Positions 25,110-39,050 of a DNA stretch of 64,000 bases are shown in pieces (position 1 is the first letter of the stretch; the number at the start of each line of letters is the position of its first letter). The stretch covers positions 11,717,625-11,781,624 of the forward strand of contig OZ007509.1 in assembly GCA_963931865.1 (NCBI GenBank), written 5' to 3'. The notes beneath the pieces were generated by a model that was not told the DNA's origin, did no database searches, and worked only from the letters and a program-made list of their open reading frames with translations. The DNA is from Axinella damicornis (lineage: Eukaryota; Porifera; Demospongiae; Axinellida; Axinellidae). The position numbers and the translations under genes were made by a program.

Positions 25110-26049
25110 CTGAGGAAGGAGGGAGTAGATCATGTGAGCAGCAAGTATATAATAATTATGGTATCAAACAAACAAAAGAATGCAAGAAACAGTCAGGTAC
25201 TTCATAGCAATCTGGTTCTGCTAGCCACTATAGCCACTACTTCTGTGTTACTACTTGCCATTGTGATACACATATGCTGTACTGAAGCTCAACTACAGCC
25301 AAGTATGGTACACAAGTGTGCATGTGATTGAAGCATCCTGTGTGTGCCATAACCATGCAATGCTCAGAAGTATATAATCTGCATGTGTACACCACTTGTA
25401 CTCTCAGGAATTACCACTATACTGTGGAACAATGCAAAAGAAGAACTGATTCACAAACAGAAGAACACTGCATGTTCAGCTGTAATGCATACCTCCCCAC
25501 CAGACCATTACATCATAATGCTCACCTAGCCATGGGGAAATATATAAGTCTACACAAGATCATGCGAAACACATGTTATAGCAAAGACAAAGGATTCACT
25601 GGAATGCTGGGAAGATGAGATGAATTAGACAATGTAATTCTGTAGAGACTTGAACCGAATTTTGCCAGTGTGTAACCTATGATTTAATCACTGTAGCAGC
25701 AGCCCTTGACCATGGTTGTTGGTCAAACACTCTAAGACCAACTGTTACTTGCTGCATATGGAAGCAAGAATCGACACACTTGGAACTGTTTTGGGTGAGT
25801 GCATTGTCAAGTGTTGACATGGAAAATGTCAGAGGACATCATCAGTACTTGACTATCCGTTGTTCATTGCTCCAGCATTCGTTCTTTATCAAAGTTTGAC
25901 TTAAAGCAGACACAATGATGTAATCACTAATCAATATAGACCGCCATCAGAAGAAGAAACTGATATTACACCAGCACGCTCCAGCACGTTTCCTCAGTGG
26001 ATATTGCCACAGGAGTCTGCACTGCCTGTGCAGAATTGGAATTATTCAT
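25110..26049. other. Gap between the kelch and Roco genes
   Basis: The first exon of the Roco gene should lie here or further upstream, ending one base into a codon. I could not single it out. The sequence is AT-rich without other recognisable features. Confidence 0.4.
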
Positions 26050-29000
26050 CTAATCAAACATGAACATACCATGTTCAGTTCTTCTCTGTCTCAGTTTGTC
26101 CAGTTCCCTTGTTCTTTTGGCTGTCCCCAGCTGGCTGCTGTCAGCCACACCCACCAGGTCCCACTGTCTAGAGGAGGGAGTGTCTCCAGATGGTGGGGAC
26201 TCAACCAATTCTGGGGGAGGGGAGAGGGTACATGAGTTACCCACTTCCTCAGCAACACTTGGAAATTAGCAGAGAAGCATGTGGATGGATAGTAGCAATG
26301 TAAATGTTAGGCCTTGTGGTATCTGTACTGACACAGTGCACAGCATGTGAAATGGTAGCCTAGTCCCCAGATTCACCTACCATGAAGAGAATTAAGGGAT
26401 TGGAGGAGATGGGGGAAAGAATTGAGTGCTTAATGAGTATTGGTGCAGGTAATCTGTACAACCTGCTAGGAGCCTAGGAGCTAAGACTATGAGGAGGAGG
26501 AAACCTGGAGAGGTGCTTTCATTCTTCATGCCATCTACACTGCAAGCAATCAATGCTGGACATGAGAATGGTCTGGGAATGAAGTGACACAACAACTGAA
26601 TCAGTCAGCCCCTGATGCACAGTCAGTACTCCTGTATGCAATCAATTGGACCAATGTGTATGTCAATTACGGACGTGTTCAATTCACAGTAAGACAATGT
26701 CAATAAACATGCAACCCAGTGCAATAAATATGGATGTGTTCTGCTCACCAAACTCCATCACAGATGTATCAGCCAGCTTGGGGTCATCATCAAGTGATCT
26801 GCTGAGGTCAAAACTTGGACATCCACCGAATGTAGTAGCATGTACCCGGCTCTCCACCATTGTGCAGGATGTGAGGGTGTGCCCGCACCGTGGCTGAGTA
26901 CCTTCAGGAAGAGTGACCTGTGGAGAGGGAAGACAACTGACTGGTGGTTCAAGAACCACAGTGGGCACACTACATACAGTTGTGCCAATCTAGAACCAAA
27001 TGTAGAACATACACAAGTGAATTCATTGCCAATTGTGGCAGGACCCTACCACTGCCAACCAGTGTGGATTTACATCACATTCATACAACATGCAGCAGAC
27101 AATAAACAATCAGCTAGAGACGTTTACCGTAATCTCCCGATACTACACCCACCATCAAAAATACACCCACTCCGCATTTTCAGGACAAGTTGCCATTTAT
27201 TACTCACCGAGAAATCCGTACTGCACTTTTACTGCTATGCTATGGCTAGGCCAATTGCACACATGAAGATACAAACTGCGCTCTTGTCTCATGTCATGCA
27301 CTGGTACACAGCTGATTATGCAGTGGTATACAACTTCATTGAAATGGTATACTGCTATAGCCTGCTTTAGTCCACCTCTTTTTCTGGAGCTATTCCAGTC
27401 CCTCCGTGTTCGAGGTAATAGCTAAGCATGCAGCAGCAATTGGCAAGTCCTGAAGATTGTCTGTGTGCTCCGCATCATTCAAGCATTCCTGCTGTGCCTG
27501 GTTTGCTTTTCCTGCAGCTACTCACCGAAGAGATTGCTCCTGCTCACCAGGGATGGTATAAACTTTGCTAGACTGGCTGTTGCAGTATGGCACTATTTTG
27601 CATGTGCACTGGATAGGCCTATTTCCGAGTGCAGTGAATACCCAAAATATGTCCACACCCCTCTTTGAATAGTCGCTAAAGTTCATCGCCCATGGGCGCA
27701 TCATCGGGAGAATACAGACCTGCATCATGCAATGAATTGTACCCATCTTGGATGACTAAAGATGTCAGTTGCGATACCATGGTCCACTGGAATAGACATT
27801 CAGTACAGAAGCCGTGCCGAACAAAAGCAATTCTCGCCTCCTTGCACAAGTGAGCTTAGAAACGAGCCTTCTGGCCATGCAGGGCCTCCACTTCTAGCAG
27901 GAAAGCTTTTTCTCGGTCTGTACAGGCAGTTATTGCCCGAGAGCTGTGACTATTGAAATTCTTTTACAAGGATGGCTGCAATGACAATGAGTCAAGTTAG
28001 GAAGAAGACAAGTTCATTCTATACTTGCTTTCTGTCCACGTCTAGTTGAGTCGATCTACCAACAGCCACAAAACTAACTTGCCTATTGGTTTCCTAATCA
28101 TCCAGAGAGGTGACCATTTAAATCAATGTCTTCCAATTCTGAGACCAAAGCATGTCATTAAATTAGAGGAAATATGGTAGAGCGGGGGATATGCTGTGGT
28201 AGCCCACCCACTGCCAACCAAGGGCTTTCTACGGGCAAGTGGAAAAAGCGGATACGGTCGGACGCGGACGCGGCCGCGGACGCGGACGCGGACACGAACC
28301 AAAACTCATTTTTCAGCCCTTTGCAGTGTAGGACAGAAGCTAAACATGGTTATTCATTCGCTTGCTTAGCCTATTGAACCATCTTTCATGTCTTACCTCG
28401 AGTCAGTAGAGGTCAAAGGCCACGTGCATATTTAATGAGCTTCAACGAAAAGATTAGAAGAGCATTTATTTAGTGCAGAAACCAAACTCAGGCCTTTTGC
28501 CAAAGCATAGGAATCAGAAATAATATTCCTATACCATCTATGACGATGGCTGATCGAAGCTCGAACTTTCATTGTTGAAGCTCATTAAATATGCACATGG
28601 CCTTTGACCTCTACTGACTCGAGGTAAGACATGAAAGACGGTTCAGTAGGTTAAGCAAGCAACTTTAGCGAATGAACAACCATGTTTAGCTTCTGTCCTA
28701 CACTGCAAAGGGCTGAAAAATGAGTTTTGGTTTGTGTCCGTGTCCGTATCCGCGTCCGCGTCCGCGTCCGTGTCCACGTCCGACCGTATCCGCCTTTTCC
28801 ACTTGCCCGCTTTCTACAGCCAAACCCAGAATTGGCCTAGCACTGAAACCCGCCCACCTCCCTCTGTCCCACTGGTGTATAGAACCTAAGTCCCAAGGAT
28901 GTTACCAGAAGTGACACTACAAGTTGAAAGTTGAATGACGCATACATATGTGTCTATAAAGGAGGAATTACAGTAATTACCCCTATAACCCCTCACCTGC

Positions 29001-32000
29001 CAAGCAAGGAGGAGGAACTGAACTTTCCCCAGCCACTCCCACTGTGTAACAAAAGCGAGTAGTCTGCAGCCTCATTCCCAGGCCATAGATGGGATCATGG
29101 GAGGAGTAAAATGTTCCCATTCAATAGGGAATCTGGAGGCTACAAGGTTATTGTATGTCCATTGAGGCAGGGAGTGCAAGAATGTTGTTAACCATCCAGA
29201 ATATCAAGCTGCATTCAAGTTGTACTCTACCTCCAGCCTATATATAGCCCTGGATGAGAAGCCACAGGAAAACACTTTATTGTGGACCTGTTCATTGTAG
29301 AGACACAAAACAGATCTATGTACTTGTTGTTTGTTCACTGTTTACAGTGTAAGCTGGGCACTCATGCAGGTGCTATTCTTGCCCTTAATCAGTCAGGGGT
29401 AGAGGCAGGGGCTTAATTATCAGGACACATAACTACCCCTTGTAGTTCCTATATAGGTACGTAGGCATTGATCATTGATGTCAGGCACACTATATGGGTT
29501 TGAGTGACACACAGCTAGGGCTCTGTCTGGTTGCCGTTCCCCTTTTCCTATAGAGCACCAACTCTCAGCCAGCCTTTTGCTCTCCTAGGAATACAGTTTA
29601 TAATTAGCCTCCCTAATCAGGATATAACCCACAATTGACCGTTTGGATAAGGTACCGACCGACCTTCTAACTCAACCTCACTATGAGGGCAACAATTTGA
29701 TTATCTATATCACATTTTGGGCCAAATATGTGGTGATAAGTCTTTTTTGATGTGATAGAATGAGACTACAGCTGCCGTAGAGTGTTCACAAGGAAAATAC
29801 ATGCTACTTTCATATGCGGGCAGTACTAAAACCCGGAATGGAATGGAACGGAATGGAATGAACTGAACAAACAGAATCTTCAAAGGTTAGTACATGGGAT
29901 AATATATCTATAGTGTGCGCTGCATGGTACCGCAGTGTCTTCCAAACCGCAGGCAATAATGAACAAGAATACAGTGTGGAGAGTTGGTGAGGAAGAGATC
30001 GGTGCCCCAGCATAGTGAGACCAAAGTATGACTTCGATTACGTATATGGCATACAAGAGTAGCTAGTCTGGACTGTACAGTACCGCTGCACGGTACCGTA
30101 CATGCCCTCAGCTCTTTCATGTATGTATGTATAGCCTCGAGATCGCCCTGCAATGCATACTGTACTGTATGCAAAAACCCTAACCTTTGGTCACTACTTT
30201 ACGGCACCGCCCGTGCAGTGCTAGACAGGAAAAAGGTCTTACCTTGTCCCAGTGACAATAAACCTCTGTTCTGTTTATTCCGTTCCAGGTTTTAGTACTA
30301 CCACTTTCAAACTACGACATGTTTGAATGTATTCTCTATAAATTCCTGGATGCCTACTTGTGTCATTACATTTCTGTTCTGATCAGTTGGTGCTACACTG
30401 CACCGACGAGGTCCAACTAGTGTATGCAGTTGCACTCTGGCAGGCATCCCTTTGATCAAACTTCCCAATCCATACTCCAAATCATCGAAACTAGCAGTGA
30501 GAATGACCTTGGAATGAGTTTATACAGTAACGTAAAGGTGCTTTAGTCATAGCTGGTCCCATACACACCCACACCTCCCTCACCTCCCTCCACCTCCCAG
30601 AGTGGAGCTCAAGGAGCCACGCATCATTGAGTGTGTTGTTGTTGGTGTCAACCCCCCCAGTGATGAGTAGGACCGGCTGGTCATCTCCATAGTTGAGGCA
30701 GCAGGCAGCATGGCTACTTCTCCCCACTGGCCAAGGAGCTCCCTCTTGACTCTCCCATTTGGTCCATTCCTGGGAGAAGTGACAATGAATAGTAGCATGT
30801 CAGAATACACCTCATTTACAGTAGGCCTTGGCATATAATGCTCAACTTTTATAGAATAATGCTTTGCAGCACTGCTCATTTAGTTAGCCAATTATGCTCT
30901 GATTTAAGGCGAAAATGCTCATGAAAATGCTCATGAAAATGCTTTTCTTTTTTTTTTTTTTCTTTTTTTTGATATTGCGGAATGACTTGCCCCTGAGTAG
31001 CTGAGCCAGGTAATTTTGGGCAGAAATCTGACTAGGCTCATTCCCAGGTGCCCGAAAGGTGGAGAGGAGCATCTGGTATCCACTTTCTCCATACATTTCG
31101 TCAAGATATGTTATGTCAGCTGAAACAACACAGACAAATGTTTGTACCGCGCCCTCACCAAGTCTGTCAGGTAACATGTGATTGAAAATGATTAAAAGAT
31201 GCTGGATTGTGCTCAAATAATGCTCAGTGCTCACAACTATGCATAATGCTCGTTTTAGTGCTAGCCTTATATGCCAAGGCCTAATTTACAGCAGACATGT
31301 CAGAATACACACATTCACACATTCAAACTCACAGCAGTGTACAGAAGTACAATGGGGAAACCCACTAGCAGTACAATATCACATGTACATCAGCTACTTG
31401 TATTCTATATGGCATGGACTATCGGACCATTTCACACATGAAGTGCTTGTACCAGCTAGCTATCCAACTGCACGCCAACGTCAAAGTATTAGTAAAGTTT
31501 TCCCATAGTTTTTAATTATAGTTTTAGTAACCTTAGTATTCTAGTAAAGCAAAATTTGATCTCTTGTACTTATGACTGGTGTTAGTTTAGCACAATAGGT
31601 TTATCAACATCCAGATAATTGTCTGGTGTTGCACGTGACTCATATAGATATTCAGAACCTCTGTCACCAGTTGCATATGCATACAGCATGGGTAGCCTCT
31701 TTCCCAGGTCTTCGCCACCTCCAGTCATTGAAGTATGCAAACATGTAAATAGTATTAATGCATAAATAGAGGGGGAAGGGCTGGGAGATCTTGTCATGTG
31801 CATGTCATCAAGTGGACAGAAGCTGACAGATGGGGAGGTGGTGCCCAACGAAACATCTCAAAGTGCTTTCTTGTAGGAGGCACAAGGCAGTGTCAATACC
31901 ACTCTTTGTTCAGGACACCGGTACAGGTAGTTTGTAACGTTAGCTTTAGTTTAGTATTAAACCCTCTATCTTCTAGAACATATTTCAGTTTTAGTTTAAT

Positions 32001-34346
32001 TACCAAACTGAACCCATAAAATTAGGCTTGTTACCATTTTCATGGGGAAAGATAAAATGACACTGGTTCTTAGAAGTAAAAGTTGAGAATGCTTTCAAAG
32101 TGATCCAGTAGCATGGAAGGCGATCAAAATCTCTCACAGTTAATGGGTTTGTCTCCATCCCAGAAAGCAGATAGGTATGCACTCACACTAGGGAACAGTC
32201 CATTATCTGAGATGACAGCATAATTATATAAAGTGATTCATAATCCGTACCTTTAGTAAGTTTGAATGTCATGTATAGTTGTGAGTCAAGATTGTACTCA
32301 CATACACTACCAGGTAATTGTACAATGCTTAAGGCTGTTTGTAAATGCCTTACACCAGCACATTACAGTGGAAGGAACACTGCCATGTACATATTTTGTG
32401 CTAATAGACACTGCTAACAGCAAATGCCATACATAATGCATGGCACTTCAAACTCTACACATAGTGCAATCACCACATTTGAGGGTAAAATGAGCTCAAA
32501 AAACATTCTCAGCCCTTTAAGAAAGACCAAGTGGGTGGTTAGCCCCACATGAATTAGTCGTCCAGCTTACAGTAATACACAATACACAATGCATTGACAG
32601 CTGTCAATGCATTGTGTATGCATATATACATCAACTCCATAGCCACATATCGATATTTCATAATGATTGTAGATAATACAAGGATCATTATTATTGCTTG
32701 TGTCCTCTACAGTCTACCGACTGAATACTACAGTAGTATTAATATCTTCACACCATGTTATGATAGTCGCGGCACATACATAATGACCAGATCGCTTAAT
32801 TCAGCATTATACTATACTTAGGCTATTCTAAGCAATCAGGTTACAGTATTTGAGGGCAATAACGGGTCATATATCCCGTGGCCGGCCGCGCGCGCATACT
32901 GAAAGTGATCGCTTGCACGAGAAAGTGAAGAGCTAGCTTTGTTAGTCTAGCCAAGGACTCGTGCCTATACCGCTACCTCAGTCAAGTGTCACGGATGCCT
33001 CTGCCACTGATCGGTGAGTGCCTACACCACAGTATCTATGTCTAAACAGTGTGCTCACCTATAAGCATAGTATAAGTTAGTTGTATCCCTGGCCAGCGAG
33101 TTGTAAGACCCGTTACATCCCTTGGGAGAGGCCAGTGCTTTCGTTCCACCTCGGCACTTCCTTGGCTTCACTGAACCACTGACCTCTCCCGTGGGATATA
33201 ATGGGTCTTATATCCCGCTGGCCAGGGATATAACCTATACGTATTCCACGCTAAAGTTTGTATACTGTATACGCATTAATTGCTACAAGTGCACTCTCAT
33301 CATACCATTGAATGGAAATCGATGATGTACACATCGTTGACTCTTCTAGCATGCCCGGGCCTTAGGTGCAACCCTCCAAACAACACGGCCTGATGTCCGT
33401 TGATTGCAGTAAATGTGAAGCCGGAGCAAGGGGGTGGCCTCGGTCCAGTGGTGGGGGGTGAGGACCACTTGCCTGCAGAAGGTGAAACAGTCAGTGTTTT
33501 CTCTCATTCCTAGATGACAGCCTAAGTATTCTTCCTGTGATTATGCCTCAGTATTATACACACAGTTTGAGATTACTACTGACACAGTTGGCTGCATTTT
33601 CATTGTATAACCTGGATCCAAATGGGCTTGTAATTCTAATCACCGATGAATGCTAACATTTTCAGCAAGAAAATTAATATTAATATAGGATAACCCATTG
33701 TAAACATGTAGAGGTGTCTCGGTGCATATGGTTAAGGAACGCATAGTTCTGTGTAATTCATAAGTTGGACCTACGCATTGTCTCAACCTATTAAAAATCC
33801 CATTCAGTCCTTTGCTGAGACAAATCTTCATGTTGACCGTGCAGCTCTCTGTGGGTAAGACTCATGCATTGCCTCGTGCATCTTGAACATTCCATTCAAA
33901 CCACGCTACCATGGTTTCCCATCCACATGCATTTCACTTGGGCATAAGCGTGGGCAGGAGAGGGGCCGGAAGTCATGTGACTCCTTGTGAAGTGATGTCA
34001 CTTAGTTTCCACACTCACTACAGCAATACTGGCAACTGATACTATCATCATAACATGTACCTTGTCACAGTGGGAACCAGGAGGTCCATGACCTCTCATG
34101 AACAATTCATCAAAACACAAGTACTCACACTGGACAATGGGATATCATACTATGATGGAAAATGACCTGAAGTGCAACCTTAAGACAGCTTTCCTGAACC
34201 AAGCAGGTGGACATAAACTGGCCTAACTATGACACAGTCAAGTTATACACATTCTCCCCACAGTTACGTGTTAAGTACAGGATTAGGCTAATCATGTTGT
34301 TCCCATGCTGTGCCATTCCCATTCTGTCTGTGACCACTGTGACGGT

Positions 34347-34378
<32 letters not shown>

Positions 34379-37355
34379 GATGTAGTCTAGCTGCCAGACC
34401 CTCCCTTTCCCCCTGAAAAATGAACGAAGTACACTATTGGATAAGGACACACCCATGTGGATCTAAAGTTGGTGAACGCAGTATCTATGAGAGTACATGA
34501 ATGGAAAGATCATGTGGCAAAACCAAATGGAATGCAAACACACATGGTCAGGGGAGGGGGTCTTGGGGCATGTGTTCCCCATGCAGAAATGTTCACTTCG
34601 TAAGGTATTCCTGGATGGTGTGGGAGCTTCAGTTTCTGAGTGCTATCGTGTAGTCAATCCCATACAGTTCCACCACCCTTATAATGTCAACTGAATCAAG
34701 AAAGCAACAACATTTGGAACCGGCTCACAACTTTAGGCTCTGATGTGAATCATGTATTTCGAATAGTGTCACTAGCTCCCAGTACTTCTATGAGCCAGCC
34801 CTGCACCTAGCCTCGTTCCCAGGCCTACCCTGTTTTTTCTGTTCTTCAGTTTTCGTTGACAATAATACACGGATGCGGAAGGGCGGCGAAAAACGTGGAA
34901 GGCCTGGTACGATTCATCACGTGAGTGACGTCAGGTGGACGCAAGGGTGGACATAGGGGGGGCGGGCCCGTAGTCGTTTCAGCAGGTCCTGAAGGCTCCT
35001 GAAGGCTGTTCATCATCCACTCGGCTCGGTTCGAACGCTCCGCAGCTAGTCGAGACTCTCAGACAATCTACATAACTTAGTCGGTGGTTTTTCAACTTAT
35101 TTGCGGTTGGGCCACACCCCCCCCCCCCCCCCCCCCCCCTACGTCCACTTGACATAAAGCACGTGATGAATCGTACCAGGCCTTCCCCGTTTTTCGTCGC
35201 CCTTCCGCATCCGTGTATTATTGTCAACGGAAACCGAAGAACGGGGTAAGCCTGGGAACGAGGCTACCTTGCACCCACACGTCCATACTGTGGTCCTCCT
35301 TGAACCAAGCAGGTGGACATAGTGTGACCTAATTATGACACTGTCAAGCTGTGCACATTCTACATACTATTAGTTACATGTTATGTACAAGACATACATT
35401 AAGGGGTTAATCGTTGGATCTGTGTTCCCATGCTGTGCCATTCACAAATACACAACCAAACACTTGGATAAGGAATGTGCGGCCCATGTGGATCGGAGCC
35501 TAAAGTGTCTGGAGTATCTCTAGAGCATAATCAGTACATGGAAAGCGCAAATCCACATGAACTCAATGGCAAGCAGAATTTCCACTTCATAAGTGGATTC
35601 TGGGACCTCCTGGATGATGTGGGAGCTTCACAGTTTCTGAGTACTATCATGTATAGTCCTGTTGTATCCATGCCCAGTTTATTTGCTTATAACATTCCAA
35701 CAGGGTCCTCGATCAGCCTCTCCCTCCCAACACACTACCAGCAGGACAACACCTCCACCATGCAGAGGCTGCTGTGGTCATCCCCTATGTGAACCGCATA
35801 CCTCTGAGACAATTAACCCATGTGAAAGACCCTGTCCCATGGAGAGGTGAAGACTGGTGGTGTACAAGGTCCCAGCCACCTACATATGTATGTTGGTCAG
35901 ACGGGAAGGACTCTGATCAACTCAAACGTCTCCACCAATCCCATGACTTCTGCCCTCACTGAACACACCATCAACACTGTCTCATGAGATCAAGTGGTCA
36001 TTGATGGCAATCCCCTCCTCTAAAAGCATTGCAACCTGGAGAGCTGGCACATCCATAAACTTTTCCCTCCGAACAGAGAGAGAGGTACACTAGTACCAGT
36101 CTACGATCAGTTGAACATGCACAACGTACAACCATCAGTAGTTTGTATACATCCCTTAATAATAATTATATTAACTCCATAATATACGTCACCTCATACT
36201 GATTCATCACACCTGTGTTTAGCAGTTAGTATTTTCACTGATGAGGGCGGTGGCCTGTAGCATTAGCTAGACAGTATACGTAGACGCACAGGTATTTTGC
36301 AGCTGAACTACAACATTTGCAAGCTGCAACTGTGTGTGCTAGCTACTACCCTAGTGGACACAAATAACAATCTTAGGCCCTGAAGTAGCCCCGTTCCCTG
36401 GCCCCACCCAGCTTTCGTCACTTAGGTTCGCGCATGGGAGAGCCTGGGAATGAGGCTAGCCCTGAAGTGTGAACCACACATTTCACAAGGGCGTCAAAAG
36501 TGTGATCCCTCACCATAATTATGCTTAAACCCATTAGGGCTATAGTTTCCTATACACAGAACCACAGGGTCACTATACAGCTATTGATTTTACCAAGGTT
36601 GTGGCAACTCATGTAACAGGAGAGGTTATGTAACTCACACTATCGTAACAGCACAAACACAGCTATTCTTCCTTCTCTGAACTAACTTGGCTTTATCATA
36701 TGGGCACAACCTTCCTCCACTATGGAACATGCATAGTGTTTCATTTTGACGGTTACATGCTCACTGAGATGTGATCTCAGACTTTGTCACAGGGTATAAC
36801 TACACTCACACTGGAAAACACTAGGGAACAACGAAGTGAAATTCACACACCTTCTTTGATGTTGAACAGGTGGAACTCGTTGGTGTAACCATACTCAGGG
36901 TAGGTCGGGCTTTTGATGAATTCTGCACCTGACTGGAGGGGGCCTGTGGGCGTCCTGCAAAATCCCCCAATGACAGCAAGTTGCTGTTCGTATGCCACCA
37001 CACCACACGCCGACTTTGGCAATGGTCCTCCAGCTGGGTTGCATTGGGCTATTTCCTGCCATTCCAGTGTCCTTGTTTGTAGTTTATGAAGGGTATTGTG
37101 AAAATGTGTACTGTCATCGCCTCCAAAATAATAGAGGTCCTCGCACAGTAGTGTGGAGGCTCCTTGGTACAATCCAGGGGGTGGGACTCCGGTGGTACTT
37201 CGTTCCTTCCATATTTCAACGTAAGAGTCAAATATGTTAATAACTTCACTTCTGCTGGAAACTTGGGTGCAGCCACCCCACAAATACGATTGTTCTTGCA
37301 CTTGGACAGCAGAATGCCAGAATCTTGGTGAAGGTTGATACACAGAAGAAGCCAT
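26050..37355 (-). CDS. Kelch-repeat propeller protein, five exons, 395 aa
   Basis: Exons 37355-36851 (ATG), 33472-33306, 30769-30584, 26917-26749 and 26210-26050 (TAG) join in phase and give 395 residues. Kelch repeats with the double-glycine signature are seen as LWGGC, YYFGGD, AVIGGF, LFGGL, LITGG and TTFGGC. The spaced W and Y residues (WKERS, WQEIA, KWSSPP, EWTKWE, RWRE) are also typical. The protein is therefore a six-bladed beta-propeller without a BTB or other partner domain, followed by a short charged helix (RTRELDKLRQRR). Such kelch-only proteins scaffold protein interactions, and the partner is unknown. The last exon could instead splice at gtatgt after ...RRTEH, so the C-terminus is uncertain. 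Introns of 3.4, 2.5 and 3.7 kb are packed with MITEs, unlike the compact introns of the PHD and FN3 genes. Confidence 0.88.
28233..28808. mobile_element. 576-bp long-inverted-repeat element with 9-bp target duplication
   Basis: The element lies in kelch intron 3. The termini GGGCAAGTGGAAAAAGCGGA and TCCGCCTTTTCCACTTGCCC are nearly perfect inverted repeats continuing for roughly 260 bp, leaving only a short centre. Each arm carries a ggacgc hexamer tandem near the tip. Exact 9-bp repeats gctttctac flank it (28224-28232, 28809-28817). Its ends are unrelated to the TAGCCTCG family, so it is a second 9-bp-target family. Confidence 0.92.
32582..32619. repeat. 38-bp perfect palindrome
   Basis: The arm atacacaatgcattgacag is followed immediately by its exact reverse complement with no loop. 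It lies in kelch intron 2. No target duplication is obvious. Confidence 0.9.
33084..33230. mobile_element. 147-bp foldback element
   Basis: The termini tatccctggccagc and gctggccagggata extend into arms of about 48 bases (aagacccgttacatccc; gggatataatgggtctt; ctctccc). The loop is about 45 bases. The flanking bases hint at a TA or shorter target. A related fragment (acgggtcatatatcccg) occurs near 32866. Confidence 0.75.
34190..34690. repeat. Intronic duplication, copy 1 (partner about 35290-35690)
   Basis: Segments such as caagcaggtggacata, tatgacac-gtcaag and gggagcttca-gtttctgag occur in the same order at about 35290-35690. Copy 1 also holds a run of 31 G at 34347-34377. The two copies flank the MITE at 34808. 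They lie in kelch intron 1, and no coding role is supported. Confidence 0.7.
34808..35266. mobile_element. 459-bp TAGCCTCG-family MITE
   Basis: Terminal TAGCCTCGTTCCCAGGC and GCCTGGGAACGAGGCTA lead into arms of about 140 bp (acggatgcggaagggcg; cgcccttccgcatccgt). A run of 23 C sits at 35117-35139. The target duplication ccctgcacc / ccttgcacc (34799-34807, 35267-35275) matches at 8 of 9 bases. Confidence 0.88.
36386..36458. mobile_element. 73-bp TAGCCTCG-family MITE with exact 9-bp target duplication
   Basis: The element runs from tagccccgttccctgg to gcctgggaatgaggcta and is flanked by gccctgaag on both sides (36377-36385, 36459-36467). It contains only the ends plus about 35 bases and lies in kelch intron 1. 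Confidence 0.88.
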
Positions 37356-39050
37356 ATCGTATCTCTCGAGGTCTCAGACAACCTAATGCATGAACACAAG
37401 TGACAGTATAATCACAGGTTCCAGTCTTCTCAACTGTTGCTCCTGTTCACTACATTAGTGGAATGTGGCTAAAATCAGTTACTGCTTTACTAGCTGGTGA
37501 TTTCCAGGTGGTTGGGTTTATTGTAGTACAATACCTGATCTAGTGGAGCTAGATTGTGACAATTGTTTTGGTGGCCAACCAGTATAGGTACCAGTGTGCA
37601 TGATGGGTATCAGCCTGTGATTCTCGTTGCTACATTCATACACTTGGTCCCAGGCTCAACACAGAAGCTATAGGCCTTGACTGGACATATGCACCAGCCT
37701 ACAGTCTTAGCCCCATACTGTGACCATACCAGTGGCATAGGCAGAGCAAAGTAGGTGCGTGTGTTCCCGGCGACAGTGGTGAAGCACGGGGGGAAATTTA
37801 AGTATGAGGAAGTGCTTGCATACGATATTGGTTTATTTATACTCATGCCGTATCGTAGCTACTAGCTGGTTAGGCCAGCAGAAACTTTCACTGCAGTGGT
37901 ATACTCACTGTGGTGATTCTAATTGCACAGAATATACATCGTGTACATGTGCATAGGAAGTCCACACTTGAATATAGCTACTGGAGTTCAAAACATACAG
38001 AGAACACACCATGACCAAATTTGAACATAGGTACACCCTTCCTCTATCCCAGCATCAAGTTTATGTTCCAGGCTTACATCATTCTTCAAAGTGAGCTGCA
38101 AACTACAAGCAATCACTCGATCAATGAAGCCTAAAGTCTATTAGACCTAACATCAGCTCCCAACTATGAATATGCACAATCATCATTAACTTGTGGCTCA
38201 GGGCATTATACCACAACTTTTAGCCACTGTTTGCTAACAATCATGCTTAGGCATGTCAATTTTAATTTGCTCTTTAATTCTTTCCCTATTCTGAACCCTC
38301 ACTGAAACGTTTATTCCCACAGGTGGGCCTGTACATGTGCATGCAAATTTAGGTAGCTGCTGGACATCTGGTTCCCAAAAACTCTGCATGTGGTCACATG
38401 TCAGAGGTCACGAAGGCTCTATGGACATATCAGTGCATGTCAGATAGTGGTGTATGAAAGATGCTGCTGCCTGTCTTGCTGGCTGCAATGGCAGAGGGAA
38501 TTCATGGTCGAGAGTGACAGATTGTGTAGATTGTGAATATGCCATTCAATATTGCACAATCCAAAATAAGTTCTAGCAAGCAGTGTTCTTCAAACCCCTT
38601 AAGAGGGAAATTTCCCCCATCATTCTTCCACAAACAGAAAGCTATGTAACCTCCAAGCGTTTTCCTCCCTTATTCCCAGGCCCATGCCGTTGGGCGGGGG
38701 CCTGGAATGAGGCTACCGTAAACCAAAACCAAATCTCTAGAAAAAGCACCGCTGGCATATCCAACAATAATCAGTTCCAGAGAAGCTCTGGGGGCAGAGG
38801 GGGCCAAACATTCACGGCAAAGTAAGTTTGGGGATGGGAAGACCCCAAATAACGAATCGCCCACGGGGGACACAATCTGAACTATTTGCGGACTATTTAT
38901 ACCATTATGAGCAACTTCAGTGAATCCTCACTGTATAAATCCTCAATCGCTCAATCAGTGTGGAGAGGTAGAATGCTTCAACCTTAAGATTTCAGTCCCA
39001 CCCCTACAGCTATAGGCTACCTTGCAAGTTGGCTATAAATTACATGTAAC
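37356..39050. other. Upstream of the kelch gene; no supported gene
   Basis: This should hold the kelch promoter, but no element can be called by eye. A short TAGCCTCG-type remnant (ttcccaggcccatgcc / gcctggaatgaggcta) sits near 38670-38715. Confidence 0.5.

Noticed and set aside
31582..31848. Minus-strand frame between kelch exons as an extra exon
   Set aside because: It has no kelch features, and exon phases already join directly from 33306 to 30769.
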